From contig JBLNCA010000045.1 of the NCBI GenBank assembly GCA_050260375.1, positions 124,001 through 188,000 of the forward strand: 64,000 nucleotides of DNA. Direction: 5' to 3'. This DNA is from DTFZ01 sp050260375. Lineage in GTDB: Bacteria; Bacillota; Clostridia; Christensenellales; SZUA-584. The position numbers and the translations under genes were made by a program. Under the pieces are notes generated by a model that was not told the origin of the DNA, did not search any database, and was given only the letters and a program-made list of their open reading frames with translations. This document shows, one piece after another, positions 25,238 to 33,760 of the stretch; the first letter of the stretch is position 1, and each line of letters starts with the position of its first letter.

Positions 25238-27013
25238 ATGAAAGCTCGATGGCCGGATATAAAAATGAACCGTTCCCCGCAATCCTTAAAGCGAAAAACG
25301 TGGAGATTCTTTATGGTGCTGCTCTCCGCTTTTTGCGTTATATTCATAGCTTCCTATACGATAATAATGACAAGGGCGGCGATTGAAAACGAAGTATCCG
25401 CCAGTGAATTCGCGATGACGAGCGTCAGCAGGAACTTAAAGGTGGTGCTCGACCGTTACAGGGAAATGTCGCGCCAGATAATGGTGAATCCGAATGTTAT
25501 CGCGTTCTTGCGCGATACGGGCAACAGCGCGTATAACACAGCCAGAGTCAACGAAGGCATTTATAATATAACGAACATATACAGCTACGTGGATTCCGTA
25601 TATATCTACCGCACCGACGGTAGTTACGCCCGGACGGGCTCGGGCATAATGGATATTAATTACGTGCGGATGGCCGATCCCGAATGGCTTTATCCTCTCG
25701 AGCAGGCGAATGGCGGCAACGTAATGATGATAAACGGCAACGGCGCTTTCAACAAAAGGAGCGGTACGCCGCTTATCACAATGGCGCGGTACATATACGA
25801 CATAGATACCCAGCAGAAGACTGGGCTGCTCGTAATAAACCTTATGCCGAAAGTACTCGACTCGGCGATAAGCGACCTTGGAAAAGACAGAGCCATATGC
25901 TTCTTTGACCGGGAGGGAAACATGCTGTGGGGCAGCGAGAGCCTCAAAGAATCGTTCCGGCAGGATTTTACCGGCGGTGGTTTCAACTGGGAGCTCATAA
26001 GCAAGGAGGGAAGGAACAAGATACTTTCCTCATACAGCACCGAAGAGATACCCGTCGTGCAGGTAAGCTTAAGCGACGTTTCGGGCAGCGGCATACAATC
26101 CTGGGAAACTATATGGCTTGCGATAACGCTGGTCACGGCGGTCATACTGGCGGTGTTCAGCAGCGGCGTATTCATAACGCTCAACATTACGCGGCCTATA
26201 GACAAGCTGAGCGAATCCATGGTCAATACTAAATCGGACGGCCTGCTGCGCGAGATAGATTTGCCGGTGCCCGACAACGAGATACGCAAGCTCGGAGAGT
26301 GCTATAACAGCATGGTGGTTCATAACAACAAGCTGATAGCCGAGCTCATCGAAAAGGAGAAGAGCGTCAGGAAGGCCGAACTCAGAACGCTGCAGGAACA
26401 GATAAAGCCGCATTTTCTATACAACTCGCTCGAGACTATAAGCTATATGGCGCTGCAGAGCAACGCTCCCAAAGTGCACGACGCGCTTGAAACGCTGGGC
26501 AGCTTTTACCGCAATTTCCTAAGCAAGGGCAGCAGGGATATACCGCTGCGCAATGAAATTTTGATAGTAAAGGATTATCTGGCGCTGCAGAAGCTGAGGT
26601 ATAACGACGCTTTTGACGATTATTACGAGGTCGAAGAGAGCGTGCTCGATACTATGATACCCAAGCTGATACTGCAGCCGCTCGTCGAAAACAGCCTTTA
26701 CCACGGCGTGCGGCTAAAAGGTGAAAAGGGCGTAATACGCATAAGCGCCTTTGGCAGGAACGATACCGTTCATATATGCGTATACGACACGGGCGTAGGC
26801 ATGACGCAGGAACAGATAAACGAAGTGCTCTCAAACGACGCAAAAGGCGACAGCGCGCTTTCCGGTTTCGGGCTTAAAGGAACTATAGAGCGTATACGCT
26901 ACTATTACAACTACTGCGCGGTAATCTATATAAGGAGCGAGCCGGGTGAATACACGGAAATAGAGATAATCGTGCCGGCCAAGGAAAAACAAGGAGGTGG
27001 AGTGGATGTTTAG
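25238..27013 (+). CDS. Sensor histidine kinase, YesM type
   Basis: I prefer the ATG at 25238 (GAGG eight bases upstream) to that at 25199. 591 residues: membrane helix 1 (about 22-44), an extracellular sensor of about 240 residues, helix 2 (about 298-318), a HAMP linker, a His_kinase domain with IKPHFLYNSLETI (phospho-acceptor His392) and an HATPase domain with LVENSLYHG (Asn485), DTGVGM and GFGLKGT. YesM/LytS-type kinases with AraC-type partners control sugar-transport operons in Firmicutes. The response regulator overlaps its 3' end and the sugar transporter lies just upstream, so this is the likely sensor for that uptake system. Confidence 0.88.
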   Translation: MKARWPDIKMNRSPQSLKRKTWRFFMVLLSAFCVIFIASYTIIMTRAAIENEVSASEFAMTSVSRNLKVVLDRYREMSRQIMVNPNVIAFLRDTGNSAYNTARVNEGIYNITNIYSYVDSVYIYRTDGSYARTGSGIMDINYVRMADPEWLYPLEQANGGNVMMINGNGAFNKRSGTPLITMARYIYDIDTQQKTGLLVINLMPKVLDSAISDLGKDRAICFFDREGNMLWGSESLKESFRQDFTGGGFNWELISKEGRNKILSSYSTEEIPVVQVSLSDVSGSGIQSWETIWLAITLVTAVILAVFSSGVFITLNITRPIDKLSESMVNTKSDGLLREIDLPVPDNEIRKLGECYNSMVVHNNKLIAELIEKEKSVRKAELRTLQEQIKPHFLYNSLETISYMALQSNAPKVHDALETLGSFYRNFLSKGSRDIPLRNEILIVKDYLALQKLRYNDAFDDYYEVEESVLDTMIPKLILQPLVENSLYHGVRLKGEKGVIRISAFGRNDTVHICVYDTGVGMTQEQINEVLSNDAKGDSALSGFGLKGTIERIRYYYNYCAVIYIRSEPGEYTEIEIIVPAKEKQGGGVDV

Positions 27014-27755
27014 GGTAATGCTTATAGACGATGAAGAACCAACTCGCTTGTTGTTGAAAGAGTCGATAGACTGGGAGAATTTAGGGCTCGAGGTCGTTGG
27101 AGAAGCAAGCAGCGGCATAGAGGCTATCAACATGATAGACGAACTCAAGCCGCATATAGCTTTTGTTGACATCTGCATGCCGTTTATGGACGGCATAGAA
27201 TTCTCGAAACTGGCTACCAGCCGCTATCCCAACTTAAAGGTCATCATTCTTACCGCTTTTGACGAGTTTGAATACGCAAGGCAGTGCGTCGGCCTGCCTA
27301 TATGCGGCTACATACTCAAACCTATAGTACGGGCGGAAATATACGATATATTGGGAAAGGTCAAACAGCTGATAAAGGAGCCTGTAAAAGAAGCGGAGGA
27401 ATTTCGCGAGATAGAGCCGTCCACGATAAGGCGCATAGCAAAATATGTCGAAGAGCATTATACGGATTCCAGCCTTAATCTTACTTCCATAGCGCAGACG
27501 TTCGGGTTCAACCCGAGCTATTTAAGCAGGAGGTTTAAAGCCGAGATAGGCCGCTGCTTTATAGAGTATCTTACCGAATGCCGCATGAAAAAAGCCATCG
27601 CTCTTGCGAAAGACAGCGAAAAGATGTTTTATACCGCGAGCGCGGTAGGCATACCCGACCCTAATTATTTCGGCAGGTGCTTTAAAAAGTACACGGGCAT
27701 AAGCTATTCAGAATACTGCAAACAGCTGCACAACATGGAGCATATCAACATATAA
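27006..27755 (+). CDS. AraC-type response regulator, YesN type
   Basis: ATG preceded by AAGGAGGTGG and overlapping the kinase stop by eight bases. 249 residues: a receiver domain (1-120) with acidic pair Asp8/Asp9, phospho-acceptor Asp55 (FVDICMP) and Lys in LKPI; then a C-terminal AraC double HTH (about 145-245; LNLTSIAQTFGFNPSYLSRR and DPNYFGRCFKKYTGISYSEY). It should activate the ABC-transporter/GH3 genes when phosphorylated by the upstream kinase. Confidence 0.9.
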   Translation: MFRVMLIDDEEPTRLLLKESIDWENLGLEVVGEASSGIEAINMIDELKPHIAFVDICMPFMDGIEFSKLATSRYPNLKVIILTAFDEFEYARQCVGLPICGYILKPIVRAEIYDILGKVKQLIKEPVKEAEEFREIEPSTIRRIAKYVEEHYTDSSLNLTSIAQTFGFNPSYLSRRFKAEIGRCFIEYLTECRMKKAIALAKDSEKMFYTASAVGIPDPNYFGRCFKKYTGISYSEYCKQLHNMEHINI

Positions 27756-27954
27756 CAACGCTGTTTGATAGAGTGAAAATTAGTACTAATACGTCTTTTG
27801 GGCGGCTCCACTTGCATCGTTCAAAAGAACGTAAAATAAAGGAGGAAAGATATCCCGCATCGGCTTGCGGTGCAGCAGTGTGGAGACCTGCTGTAAAGCC
27901 ATTGCCACATAATCGGGTAGTGGCGAGCCGCGCATTAATATCCCCGTTAACCGA

Positions 27955-28015
27955 AAGCTTTACGGGGTGAAAAAACGGGGTCCCCAGCAAGACGTAAGGC
28001 TTGATGGGGTGTAAA
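27955..28015 (+). repeat. Palindromic element, one full and one partial copy (locus C)
   Basis: Full copy from about 27974 to 28015 with arm CCCCAGCAAG, loop ACGTAAGG and arm CTTGATGGGG, flank GTGTAAA. A right-half fragment (AAGCTTTACGGGGTGAAAA) precedes it. It lies between an orphan Shine-Dalgarno (27838-27847) and the ATPase gene. Confidence 0.85.
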
Positions 28016-28052
28016 AAGGCCTAGTGCTGTGCGCGGTAAAGCCGTGAAATTT

Positions 28053-29174
28053 ATGGCAAGAGTTGAACTGAAAAACATAAGGAAAGTGTTTGACAAGAAT
28101 GTAGTCGCGGTGGACGACTTTAACCTCGTTATCGAGGACAAGGAATTCGTCGTGCTAGTCGGCCCGTCGGGCTGCGGCAAATCGACTACGCTGCGAATGG
28201 TGGCAGGCCTCGAGGAGATCACGGAAGGGGAACTGTATATCGACGACAAGCTGGTAAACGACGTTCCGCCAAAAGACAGGGACATCGCTATGGTGTTCCA
28301 GAACTACGCACTGTATCCGCATATGACGGCATACGAGAACATGGCGTTTGCGCTTAAACTGAGAAAGGAAAAGAAGCAGGTTATCGACAAAAAGGTAAAG
28401 CAAACCGCAGAGATACTGGGCATTACCGACCTGCTTAAACGCAAGCCGAAAGCGCTTTCGGGAGGCCAGCGGCAGCGCGTCGCGATAGGCCGCGCTATAG
28501 TGCGCGAGCCCAAAGTGTTCCTGATGGACGAGCCGCTATCCAACCTGGATGCAAAGCTCAGAAACCAGATGAGAGCGGAGATAATAAAGATACATGAGAG
28601 TGTAAACACTACGTTCATATATGTTACGCACGACCAAACGGAAGCCATGACGCTGGGAGACAGGATCGTTGTAATGAAGGACGGCTATATACAGCAGATA
28701 GGCACGCCGCAGGAAGTGTTCAACAATCCCGTCAACGAGTTCGTCGCCGGGTTTATAGGCACGCCGCAGATGAACTTCCTTGACGGCGAGTTGGTTGTTT
28801 CAAACGGCGAATATATAGTCAACGTTGCGAGCGTTAGCATCAAGCTGCCCGAAGACAAGCAGAGCGTGTTAAAGAAACAGGCCGAGGCCGGCCGAAAAGT
28901 GACCGTAGGCGTGCGGCCGGAACACATACAAGTATCCGACGCGGACAGTAAAGGCGCAATAAAGGCAAAGATAGACGTGTGCGAAATGATGGGAAGCGAG
29001 ACCCACCTTCATGCCGTCGTCGATGAAAAGGATGTTATCGTACGCATACAGAACGTTGATATGAACAGCAATTTTTTGCACGGCCAGGGCAGACGCGGCG
29101 ATATATGGCTTACAATACCCAGTTCGCTGATGTACTTATTCGATAAAGAGACAAAGCGCAACCTGTTCGCTTAA
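28053..29174 (+). CDS. MsmK/UgpC-type sugar ABC transporter ATPase
   Basis: 373 residues from the ATG of MARVELKNIRKVFD. Walker A GPSGCGKST (37-45), Q-loop in VFQNYALYPHMT, signature LSGGQRQR (near 135), Walker B VFLMDEPLSNLD and the H-loop VTHDQ, then the C-terminal TOBE/MalK-like regulatory domain. This CUT1 ATPase class often serves several binding-protein/permease pairs, and it probably energises the transporter at 21851-25092. The ATG lacks a decent ribosome site, whereas a perfect AAAGGAGG stands about 200 bp upstream beyond a palindromic element, suggesting the element separated gene and ribosome site. GTG codons at 28029 and 28044 are alternative starts. Confidence 0.88.
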   Translation: MARVELKNIRKVFDKNVVAVDDFNLVIEDKEFVVLVGPSGCGKSTTLRMVAGLEEITEGELYIDDKLVNDVPPKDRDIAMVFQNYALYPHMTAYENMAFALKLRKEKKQVIDKKVKQTAEILGITDLLKRKPKALSGGQRQRVAIGRAIVREPKVFLMDEPLSNLDAKLRNQMRAEIIKIHESVNTTFIYVTHDQTEAMTLGDRIVVMKDGYIQQIGTPQEVFNNPVNEFVAGFIGTPQMNFLDGELVVSNGEYIVNVASVSIKLPEDKQSVLKKQAEAGRKVTVGVRPEHIQVSDADSKGAIKAKIDVCEMMGSETHLHAVVDEKDVIVRIQNVDMNSNFLHGQGRRGDIWLTIPSSLMYLFDKETKRNLFA

Positions 29175-29215
29175 ACTTAAGTTATAGCCGGTTTTATGAT
29201 TCCTCCCTGACCCCG

Positions 29216-29305
29216 GTATCGCTTTAAAAATGCGATACGCTTGGGAGCCCCCCGCACGGCGGCCCGAAAGCTTCATGCCAAGGGACGTACCGCGGGGCTT
29301 TTTGT
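29216..29305 (+). terminator. Tandem hairpins after the ATPase gene
   Basis: GTATCGC/GCGATAC (29216-29238) is followed by a larger AGCCCC...GC / GCGGGGCT stem ending in five T (29245-29305). The rest of the 310-bp gap to the next gene becomes AT-rich and shows no gene. Confidence 0.6.
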
Positions 29306-29484
29306 TCTCGTTGTTTTCTCAAAACAGGATTACTCTTTACTCTTCATAAAATACAAGCTGTTATTCATTTTTCCTCCAATATACTGCTTGATCGAATGCC
29401 CTGTTGAAATTTGTCTTGTGTACATACCATTCTTCATCCCGAAGAATAATTGTTTCCATAACCAACAGTCCATACCATAAAGCA

Positions 29485-29769
29485 CTATATTTCTTCATTT
29501 CGTTCGCAAGCTTTATCCCATATAATACTTAGAACCGCATCACCCCAACTGCCGCGAGTTTTCCAGCCGGGAACAATGAATTGAGTATCAGTTGTATTAT
29601 TCATTGTTTCATCAATCATTCTATTAATATAATTTCTAAGCTCTTGAATATAGTCTCTTGAATCAGCTTGCCCTGCATTGGATAATCTTCTCATCCCTGC
29701 ATTATAAAAAGCTCTACGTGATCTCGGTATTTCTGTTATTTCATGATCATCATCAATCCAATATAACAT
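29485..29769 (-). CDS. Hypothetical protein in AT-rich island
   Basis: 94 residues; GAGG about ten bases before the ATG. Polar, no membrane segment or known motif (starts MLYWIDDDHEITEIPRSRRA). It lies 22 bp after the 130-aa gene on the same strand. Base composition is much more AT-rich than the flanking genes, suggesting transfer. Function unknown. Confidence 0.55.
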   Translation of the reverse strand: MLYWIDDDHEITEIPRSRRAFYNAGMRRLSNAGQADSRDYIQELRNYINRMIDETMNNTTDTQFIVPGWKTRGSWGDAVLSIIWDKACERNEEI

Positions 29770-29791
29770 CGGCTATTACCTCGCGCTAATA

Positions 29792-30184
29792 TTATTTATT
29801 AGTCAATTTTCCCCATTTCTCTAACGATAAATGCTTCTGTAATCTATACCTTGCTTCAGCTAGGGAATTTAAAAGTTTTAAATTAATATCACTATTTGTA
29901 GGGGCCATTAATCCACATGCAGCAACTTCTGGAATTGTCCATCTAAAATATGTTTGTAGTAATGAATTATCCCGGTTATAATTTCTTCGTAAATCTAGCC
30001 AATGGGCATCTTCTCTAATTGAATCTTTTTGGAGTTTATATTCAACTAGAATTAAATCTTTCTCAGGACACCGCTTGTAAGAGCTCAGGTAAGGGGTTAT
30101 CCGACTAATCAACCTATCTACTCTTTCTATATAGTCAACCATCCGCTGGGCTATTTCCTTATCTGTCAATTTATCTAGTTCCAT
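29792..30184 (-). CDS. Hypothetical protein in AT-rich island
   Basis: Start at MELDKLTDKEIA with GGGAG nine bases upstream; ATG 30208 is a longer alternative. 130 residues, mostly helical and charged, with RRNYNRDNSLLQTYFRWTIP in the middle. No recognised domain. Same AT-rich composition and likely the same transcript as the 94-aa gene. Confidence 0.55.
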   Translation of the reverse strand: MELDKLTDKEIAQRMVDYIERVDRLISRITPYLSSYKRCPEKDLILVEYKLQKDSIREDAHWLDLRRNYNRDNSLLQTYFRWTIPEVAACGLMAPTNSDINLKLLNSLAEARYRLQKHLSLEKWGKLTNK

Positions 30185-30414
30185 AACTCTAACTCCCAGA
30201 TAATTCATATAAGTATTTTACCATATACATTATAAATATACAAAACAATAAAAAATATATATATTTGTTGACATATGGGATGCGAGATATAGAATAATAT
30301 TATTAGGTAATAAAGGGAATAATCCCACAAATTTGGGTTTACTTACGAAGAGATTTGTAATATATTAATGGGCTTGCTCATCTAATAAACTTTCTGATGC
30401 GGGGGGAGAATATA

Positions 30415-30684
30415 ATGCCTAGTAGTTATGATTCATCGTCTGATTTAACAATTTTAATTATTTTTGTTGTAATTGTTTATTTGGTTTTATGTGGGATTGC
30501 TGCTTATTTATCCAGCCGAAAAGGCTATAACGGAGTAGCATTCTTTTTTATATCATTAATTTTATCACCATTGTTTTCATTACTTATTATTTCTTGTCTA
30601 CCCGATAAAGAGTTAAATTCTAAAGTTGATAGGTTGTTAGACAATAGAGCATTCAATATAATAAAACAAATGAAAGAACAATGA
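30415..30684 (+). CDS. Small membrane protein in AT-rich island
   Basis: ATG preceded by GGGGGGAGAA. 89 residues with two membrane helices (about 13-33 and 43-62), the second starting YNGVAFFFISLILSPLFSLL, and a short charged cytosolic tail. The layout (short loop with SSRKGYNG between helices) is common in phage- or island-borne superinfection/unknown small membrane proteins, but no family is assigned. Confidence 0.55.
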   Translation: MPSSYDSSSDLTILIIFVVIVYLVLCGIAAYLSSRKGYNGVAFFFISLILSPLFSLLIISCLPDKELNSKVDRLLDNRAFNIIKQMKEQ

Positions 30685-30868
30685 AGGATAACAAAGAAAT
30701 AAAGTTAAGGATACTTTTGAACTTATATTTATTATGAATTTATAGAAAGATGTACTGAGGGCTTTCATCCTGCTCTTCGTCCGTGCCGTTTATTTATATA
30801 TAATCATTGTAATACCGTGGAACCCGTCTCGCTAACAATGAGCCACTGGCTCATTGCTTTACGCTCGC

Positions 30869-30949
30869 TTCGAATCCCTCTCTCAGAAATAAAACGCCGT
30901 TGCCCAAATAGGGCAACGGCATTTTATGGCGGAGAGAGAGGGATTCGAA
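30869..30949. repeat. Inverted copy of the tRNA-Ser 3' end
   Basis: TTCGAATCCCTCTCTC (30869-30884) is an exact 16-bp inverted repeat of the 3' part of the tRNA-Ser gene (30934-30949), with the tRNA terminator between the two arms. It marks the boundary between the AT-rich island and the tRNA. Confidence 0.75.
30889..30920 (-). terminator. Terminator of tRNA-Ser
   Basis: GCCGTTGCCC/GGGCAACGGC, a perfect 10-bp stem with a 5-base loop; on the minus strand it is followed by GTTTTATTT. Confidence 0.85.
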
Positions 30950-31017
30950 CCCTCGTTACGGTTCCCCGTAAACACGATTTCCAGTCGTGCGCCTTAGACC
31001 AGCTCAGCCATCTCTCC
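30930..31017 (-). tRNA. tRNA-Ser (GGA)
   Basis: On the minus strand: acceptor GGAGAGA pairing with TCTCTCC, D-arm with GCTGAGCTGGTCTAAGGC, anticodon stem ACGAC/TCGTG around loop CTGGAAA (anticodon GGA), a long variable arm (ACGGGGAACCGT) as in class II serine tRNAs, and T-loop TTCGAAT. CCA is not encoded. Confidence 0.97.
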
Positions 31018-31216
31018 AAGATCTACTGAAAGCAAAACTTTCAGACGCGTATTATTGGTTAATAATAAAGCATGTTTTAAGTTATTAAATCACGCGAAGG
31101 CTATTTTATCATAACGCGGTCAAAATAACAACACTCTAAAACTATAAAAATAATCTCATAAATATCGGTATAAGGCAAAAAATACTTATAAAAACAACGA
31201 TGAAAGGCGGTTTAAC

Positions 31217-31372
31217 ATGGACATATATAAATCAGGTCAAAAAGCGCCTCAAAGCGGCACCTATAAGATCGTGAACTCAAGAGGGCAGGTAGTGCGCAGC
31301 GGCATTTCAATCGATAAAGGCGAATCGTTTCCGCCGACGCCCGGCTCCAACCAGCACTTCGTAAAGGAATAG
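31217..31372 (+). CDS. YjzC-like small protein, 51 aa
   Basis: AAAGGCGG eight bases before the ATG. The product contains KSGQKAPQSGTYKIVNSRGQ and KGESFPPTPGSNQHF, resembling the YjzC family of small Firmicutes proteins (GxKAPxSGxY ... KGExFPPT). These are of unknown function, presumably soluble. It stands alone with a terminator behind it. Confidence 0.65.
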   Translation: MDIYKSGQKAPQSGTYKIVNSRGQVVRSGISIDKGESFPPTPGSNQHFVKE

Positions 31373-31381
31373 CACCTATAA

Positions 31382-31404
31382 GACCGGCACCCCCGGCCTT
31401 TTTT
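31382..31404 (+). terminator. Terminator after the 51-aa gene
   Basis: CCGG/CCGG core stem with a 5-base loop followed by six T, ten bases after the stop. Confidence 0.5.
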
Positions 31405-31451
31405 ATGCCGAGAGCATTGGCAAAGTAAAATCTGCAATTCATCGCCGCTGC

Positions 31452-31481
31452 TTGCAAATGCCTGGTATTTTTAAGTATACT
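31452..31481 (+). promoter_or_regulatory. Promoter of the U32 peptidase run
   Basis: TTGCAA (31452-31457) and TATACT (31476-31481), 18 bp apart, 20 bp before the ATG. Confidence 0.5.
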
Positions 31482-31501
31482 GTATAAAAAACGAGTGACT
31501 A

Positions 31502-33760
31502 ATGGAACGGACAGAACTGCTTTCTCCCGCGGGAAACTTAGAATCGGTTTACAAGGCTGTGCAAAACGGCGCCGACGCCGTCTATTTCGGAGGCAAGGCG
31601 TTTGGGGCGCGGGCGTTTGCCTCAAATCTTGATTACGCCGAGATGAAACAGGCGATAGATTACGCCCACACATACGGCGCAAGGGTTTTTGTTACCGTAA
31701 ACACGCTCATATACGAGTACGAAACGGAGGGCTTTTTAAAGCACGTAGAAACGGTATACAAGCTCGGCGCCGACGCTCTGATAATGCAGGACATAGGCAT
31801 GATGACGCTGGTTAAGCGCCGTTTCCCCGATATAGAGATACACGCAAGCACGCAGATGCACAACCATAACGATGCGTCGCTTTACTTCGTCTCCGAGGCC
31901 GGGGCAGTGCGCGCGGTGCTTGCCCGCGAGATGGACTTAGAGCAGATAAAGAGCCTTACGTGCGGCATTGAAAAAGAAGCGTTCGTGCACGGAGCGCTCT
32001 GCATATGTTATTCGGGGCAATGCCTGATGAGCGCCCTTAAAAAGGGAAGAAGCGGCAACCGCGGCGAGTGCGCGCAGTGCTGTCGCATGCGCTATAAGCT
32101 TGTGCGCGGCAATGAGTATGTGAAACAAAAAGGGGAATACCTTTTAAGCCCGAAAGACCTCGCGCTGTTTGAAGACATAGCGCTGCTAATAGAAGCTGGC
32201 GTTACGTGTTTCAAGATAGAAGGCAGGATGAAGCCGCCCGAGTATGTGGCTCAGGCCACGCGCGTATATGCAAAAATACTCGAAAACTACCGCAAAGGCG
32301 AGCCGCTGAGCCCGGAGCGGGAGGATATTGAAAAGCTCAATAAGCTGTTTAACCGCGGCTTTACAAAGGGGCATCTTCTCTCAAAGCGCGGGGAAGAGCT
32401 GATGGGCATACTGCGTCCTAACCACAGGGGCGTGCCCATTGGAAAGGTGGTTTCCGTCAGCCGCGACAGCATAAGCATAAGGCTCACAGGGCAGCTTAAT
32501 CAGGGAGACGGCATAAAGTTCGATAACAGCGACACGGGCTTTATCTGCAACAGGATATTCAAAAACGGAAGGCTCATTGGCGCCGCCTATGCGGGCGATG
32601 TAATCGAGCTTGACAACAAAGCTCGTGCGCAGGCGGGCGAGACGGTAGTCAAGACGAGCGATACGCTGCTTATAAATGAGCTGCTCAAAGCGCAGGACAG
32701 CCGGAAAGTAACGATAAGCGGCAGGCTTACCGCGAAAATGGGCGAGCCTTTATGCCTTGAGATAACCGACCCCGAAGGCCGCCGGGTTTCAGCGCGAGGC
32801 GACGTAGTGCAGCAAAGCAGGACGAGCCCTACGGCATGCGGCGACATAGAGGAGAACATAAGAAAGCTGGGCGGAACGCCGTATGAAATGGGCGAATTGA
32901 GCCACGATTGTTCAGATGGCATATTCATCGCTAAAAGCAGCCTCAACGCACTGCGGCGCGAAGCCGTAAAAGGGCTCACCGAAGCGCGCACAAGCGTGCC
33001 GCCGCGCAGGGTATATTCTTATACGCACGAGCCAGTGGAGCAAAAAGCGTGCGTGAGGGAGCCGCGGCTGCATGTGTTAGCTCGGACGGAAGAGCAGTTC
33101 GAGACGGTAAAGGACATAACTGCAGGCGACATATACGTAACGGACAAGCGGCTGTATTTCGAGAACAAAGAAAAGTATAAAAACCTGCGATTAAGGACGG
33201 ACAGGCTCGCAAAGCAAACGGAGCCTTTTTCGGGCGAGCGCCTGCTGGTAACCGACCATGGCGGCATATACGCGTACCGCGGAGGCAACGATATCGTGCT
33301 CGACTGCTCGGTATACGCGCTCAACTCATACGCGCTTTCATATTTCGCCAGGTTCGCGGGGCGGATCGCGCTTTCCCCCGAGCTTGGCATAAAGCAGGCG
33401 GCGGCAATGATAGAGGGCTATAAGCGCTTGAACGGGCAAGAGCCGTGCGTGGAGTCGCTCGTTTTCGCGAGGCACGAGCTTATGGCGATGCAGCACTGTG
33501 TTATTTCGGGAAAGGCGCATTGCGGCCTGTGTAAAAGCGAAAGCTATTATCTGGAGGACCTTGCGGGCGAGAGGTTTCCCGTTGCGGCGGACGATAATTG
33601 TAACAACTATATACTAAACAGCAGCGTAACGGAAATGGACGTAGAAGCGCTTTACGCTATAGGCGTAAGGCACTTCCGTGTCGAGCTCTCGCTTGAAAAC
33701 GCCTCGCAAAGCCGCGAGATAGTACAAAAGTACAAGGAACGCATAGAGGAGCTAAAGTGA
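31502..33760 (+). CDS. U32-family peptidase (RlhA/YhbU-like, with DUF3656)
   Basis: 752 residues. The N-terminal U32 domain has ELLSPAGN at the start, NGADAVYFGG, HASTQMHNHND and the cysteine-rich signature FVHGALCICYSGQCLMSAL plus NRGECAQCCRMRY (Cys near 165-198). A middle DUF3656-type region and a C-terminal U32-like repeat (CGLCKSESYYLED, near 680) follow. Members of this family act in 23S rRNA C2501 hydroxylation (RlhA) or are annotated as collagenase-like peptidases; the long form here is the rRNA-modification type by length. Start of a run in which the next gene overlaps its stop (GTGA). Confidence 0.85.
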   Translation: MERTELLSPAGNLESVYKAVQNGADAVYFGGKAFGARAFASNLDYAEMKQAIDYAHTYGARVFVTVNTLIYEYETEGFLKHVETVYKLGADALIMQDIGMMTLVKRRFPDIEIHASTQMHNHNDASLYFVSEAGAVRAVLAREMDLEQIKSLTCGIEKEAFVHGALCICYSGQCLMSALKKGRSGNRGECAQCCRMRYKLVRGNEYVKQKGEYLLSPKDLALFEDIALLIEAGVTCFKIEGRMKPPEYVAQATRVYAKILENYRKGEPLSPEREDIEKLNKLFNRGFTKGHLLSKRGEELMGILRPNHRGVPIGKVVSVSRDSISIRLTGQLNQGDGIKFDNSDTGFICNRIFKNGRLIGAAYAGDVIELDNKARAQAGETVVKTSDTLLINELLKAQDSRKVTISGRLTAKMGEPLCLEITDPEGRRVSARGDVVQQSRTSPTACGDIEENIRKLGGTPYEMGELSHDCSDGIFIAKSSLNALRREAVKGLTEARTSVPPRRVYSYTHEPVEQKACVREPRLHVLARTEEQFETVKDITAGDIYVTDKRLYFENKEKYKNLRLRTDRLAKQTEPFSGERLLVTDHGGIYAYRGGNDIVLDCSVYALNSYALSYFARFAGRIALSPELGIKQAAAMIEGYKRLNGQEPCVESLVFARHELMAMQHCVISGKAHCGLCKSESYYLEDLAGERFPVAADDNCNNYILNSSVTEMDVEALYAIGVRHFRVELSLENASQSREIVQKYKERIEELK

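Noticed and set aside
30869..30949. attL/attR pair beside tRNA-Ser
   Set aside because: The two copies are inverted, not direct, and no integrase gene is present, so a standard integrase excision pair is not supported.
30817..31029. Plus-strand ORF of 70 codons containing GGERGIRTLVTVPRKH
   Set aside because: It is the antisense of the tRNA-Ser gene; this peptide is a well-known false ORF produced by translating across tRNA-Ser.
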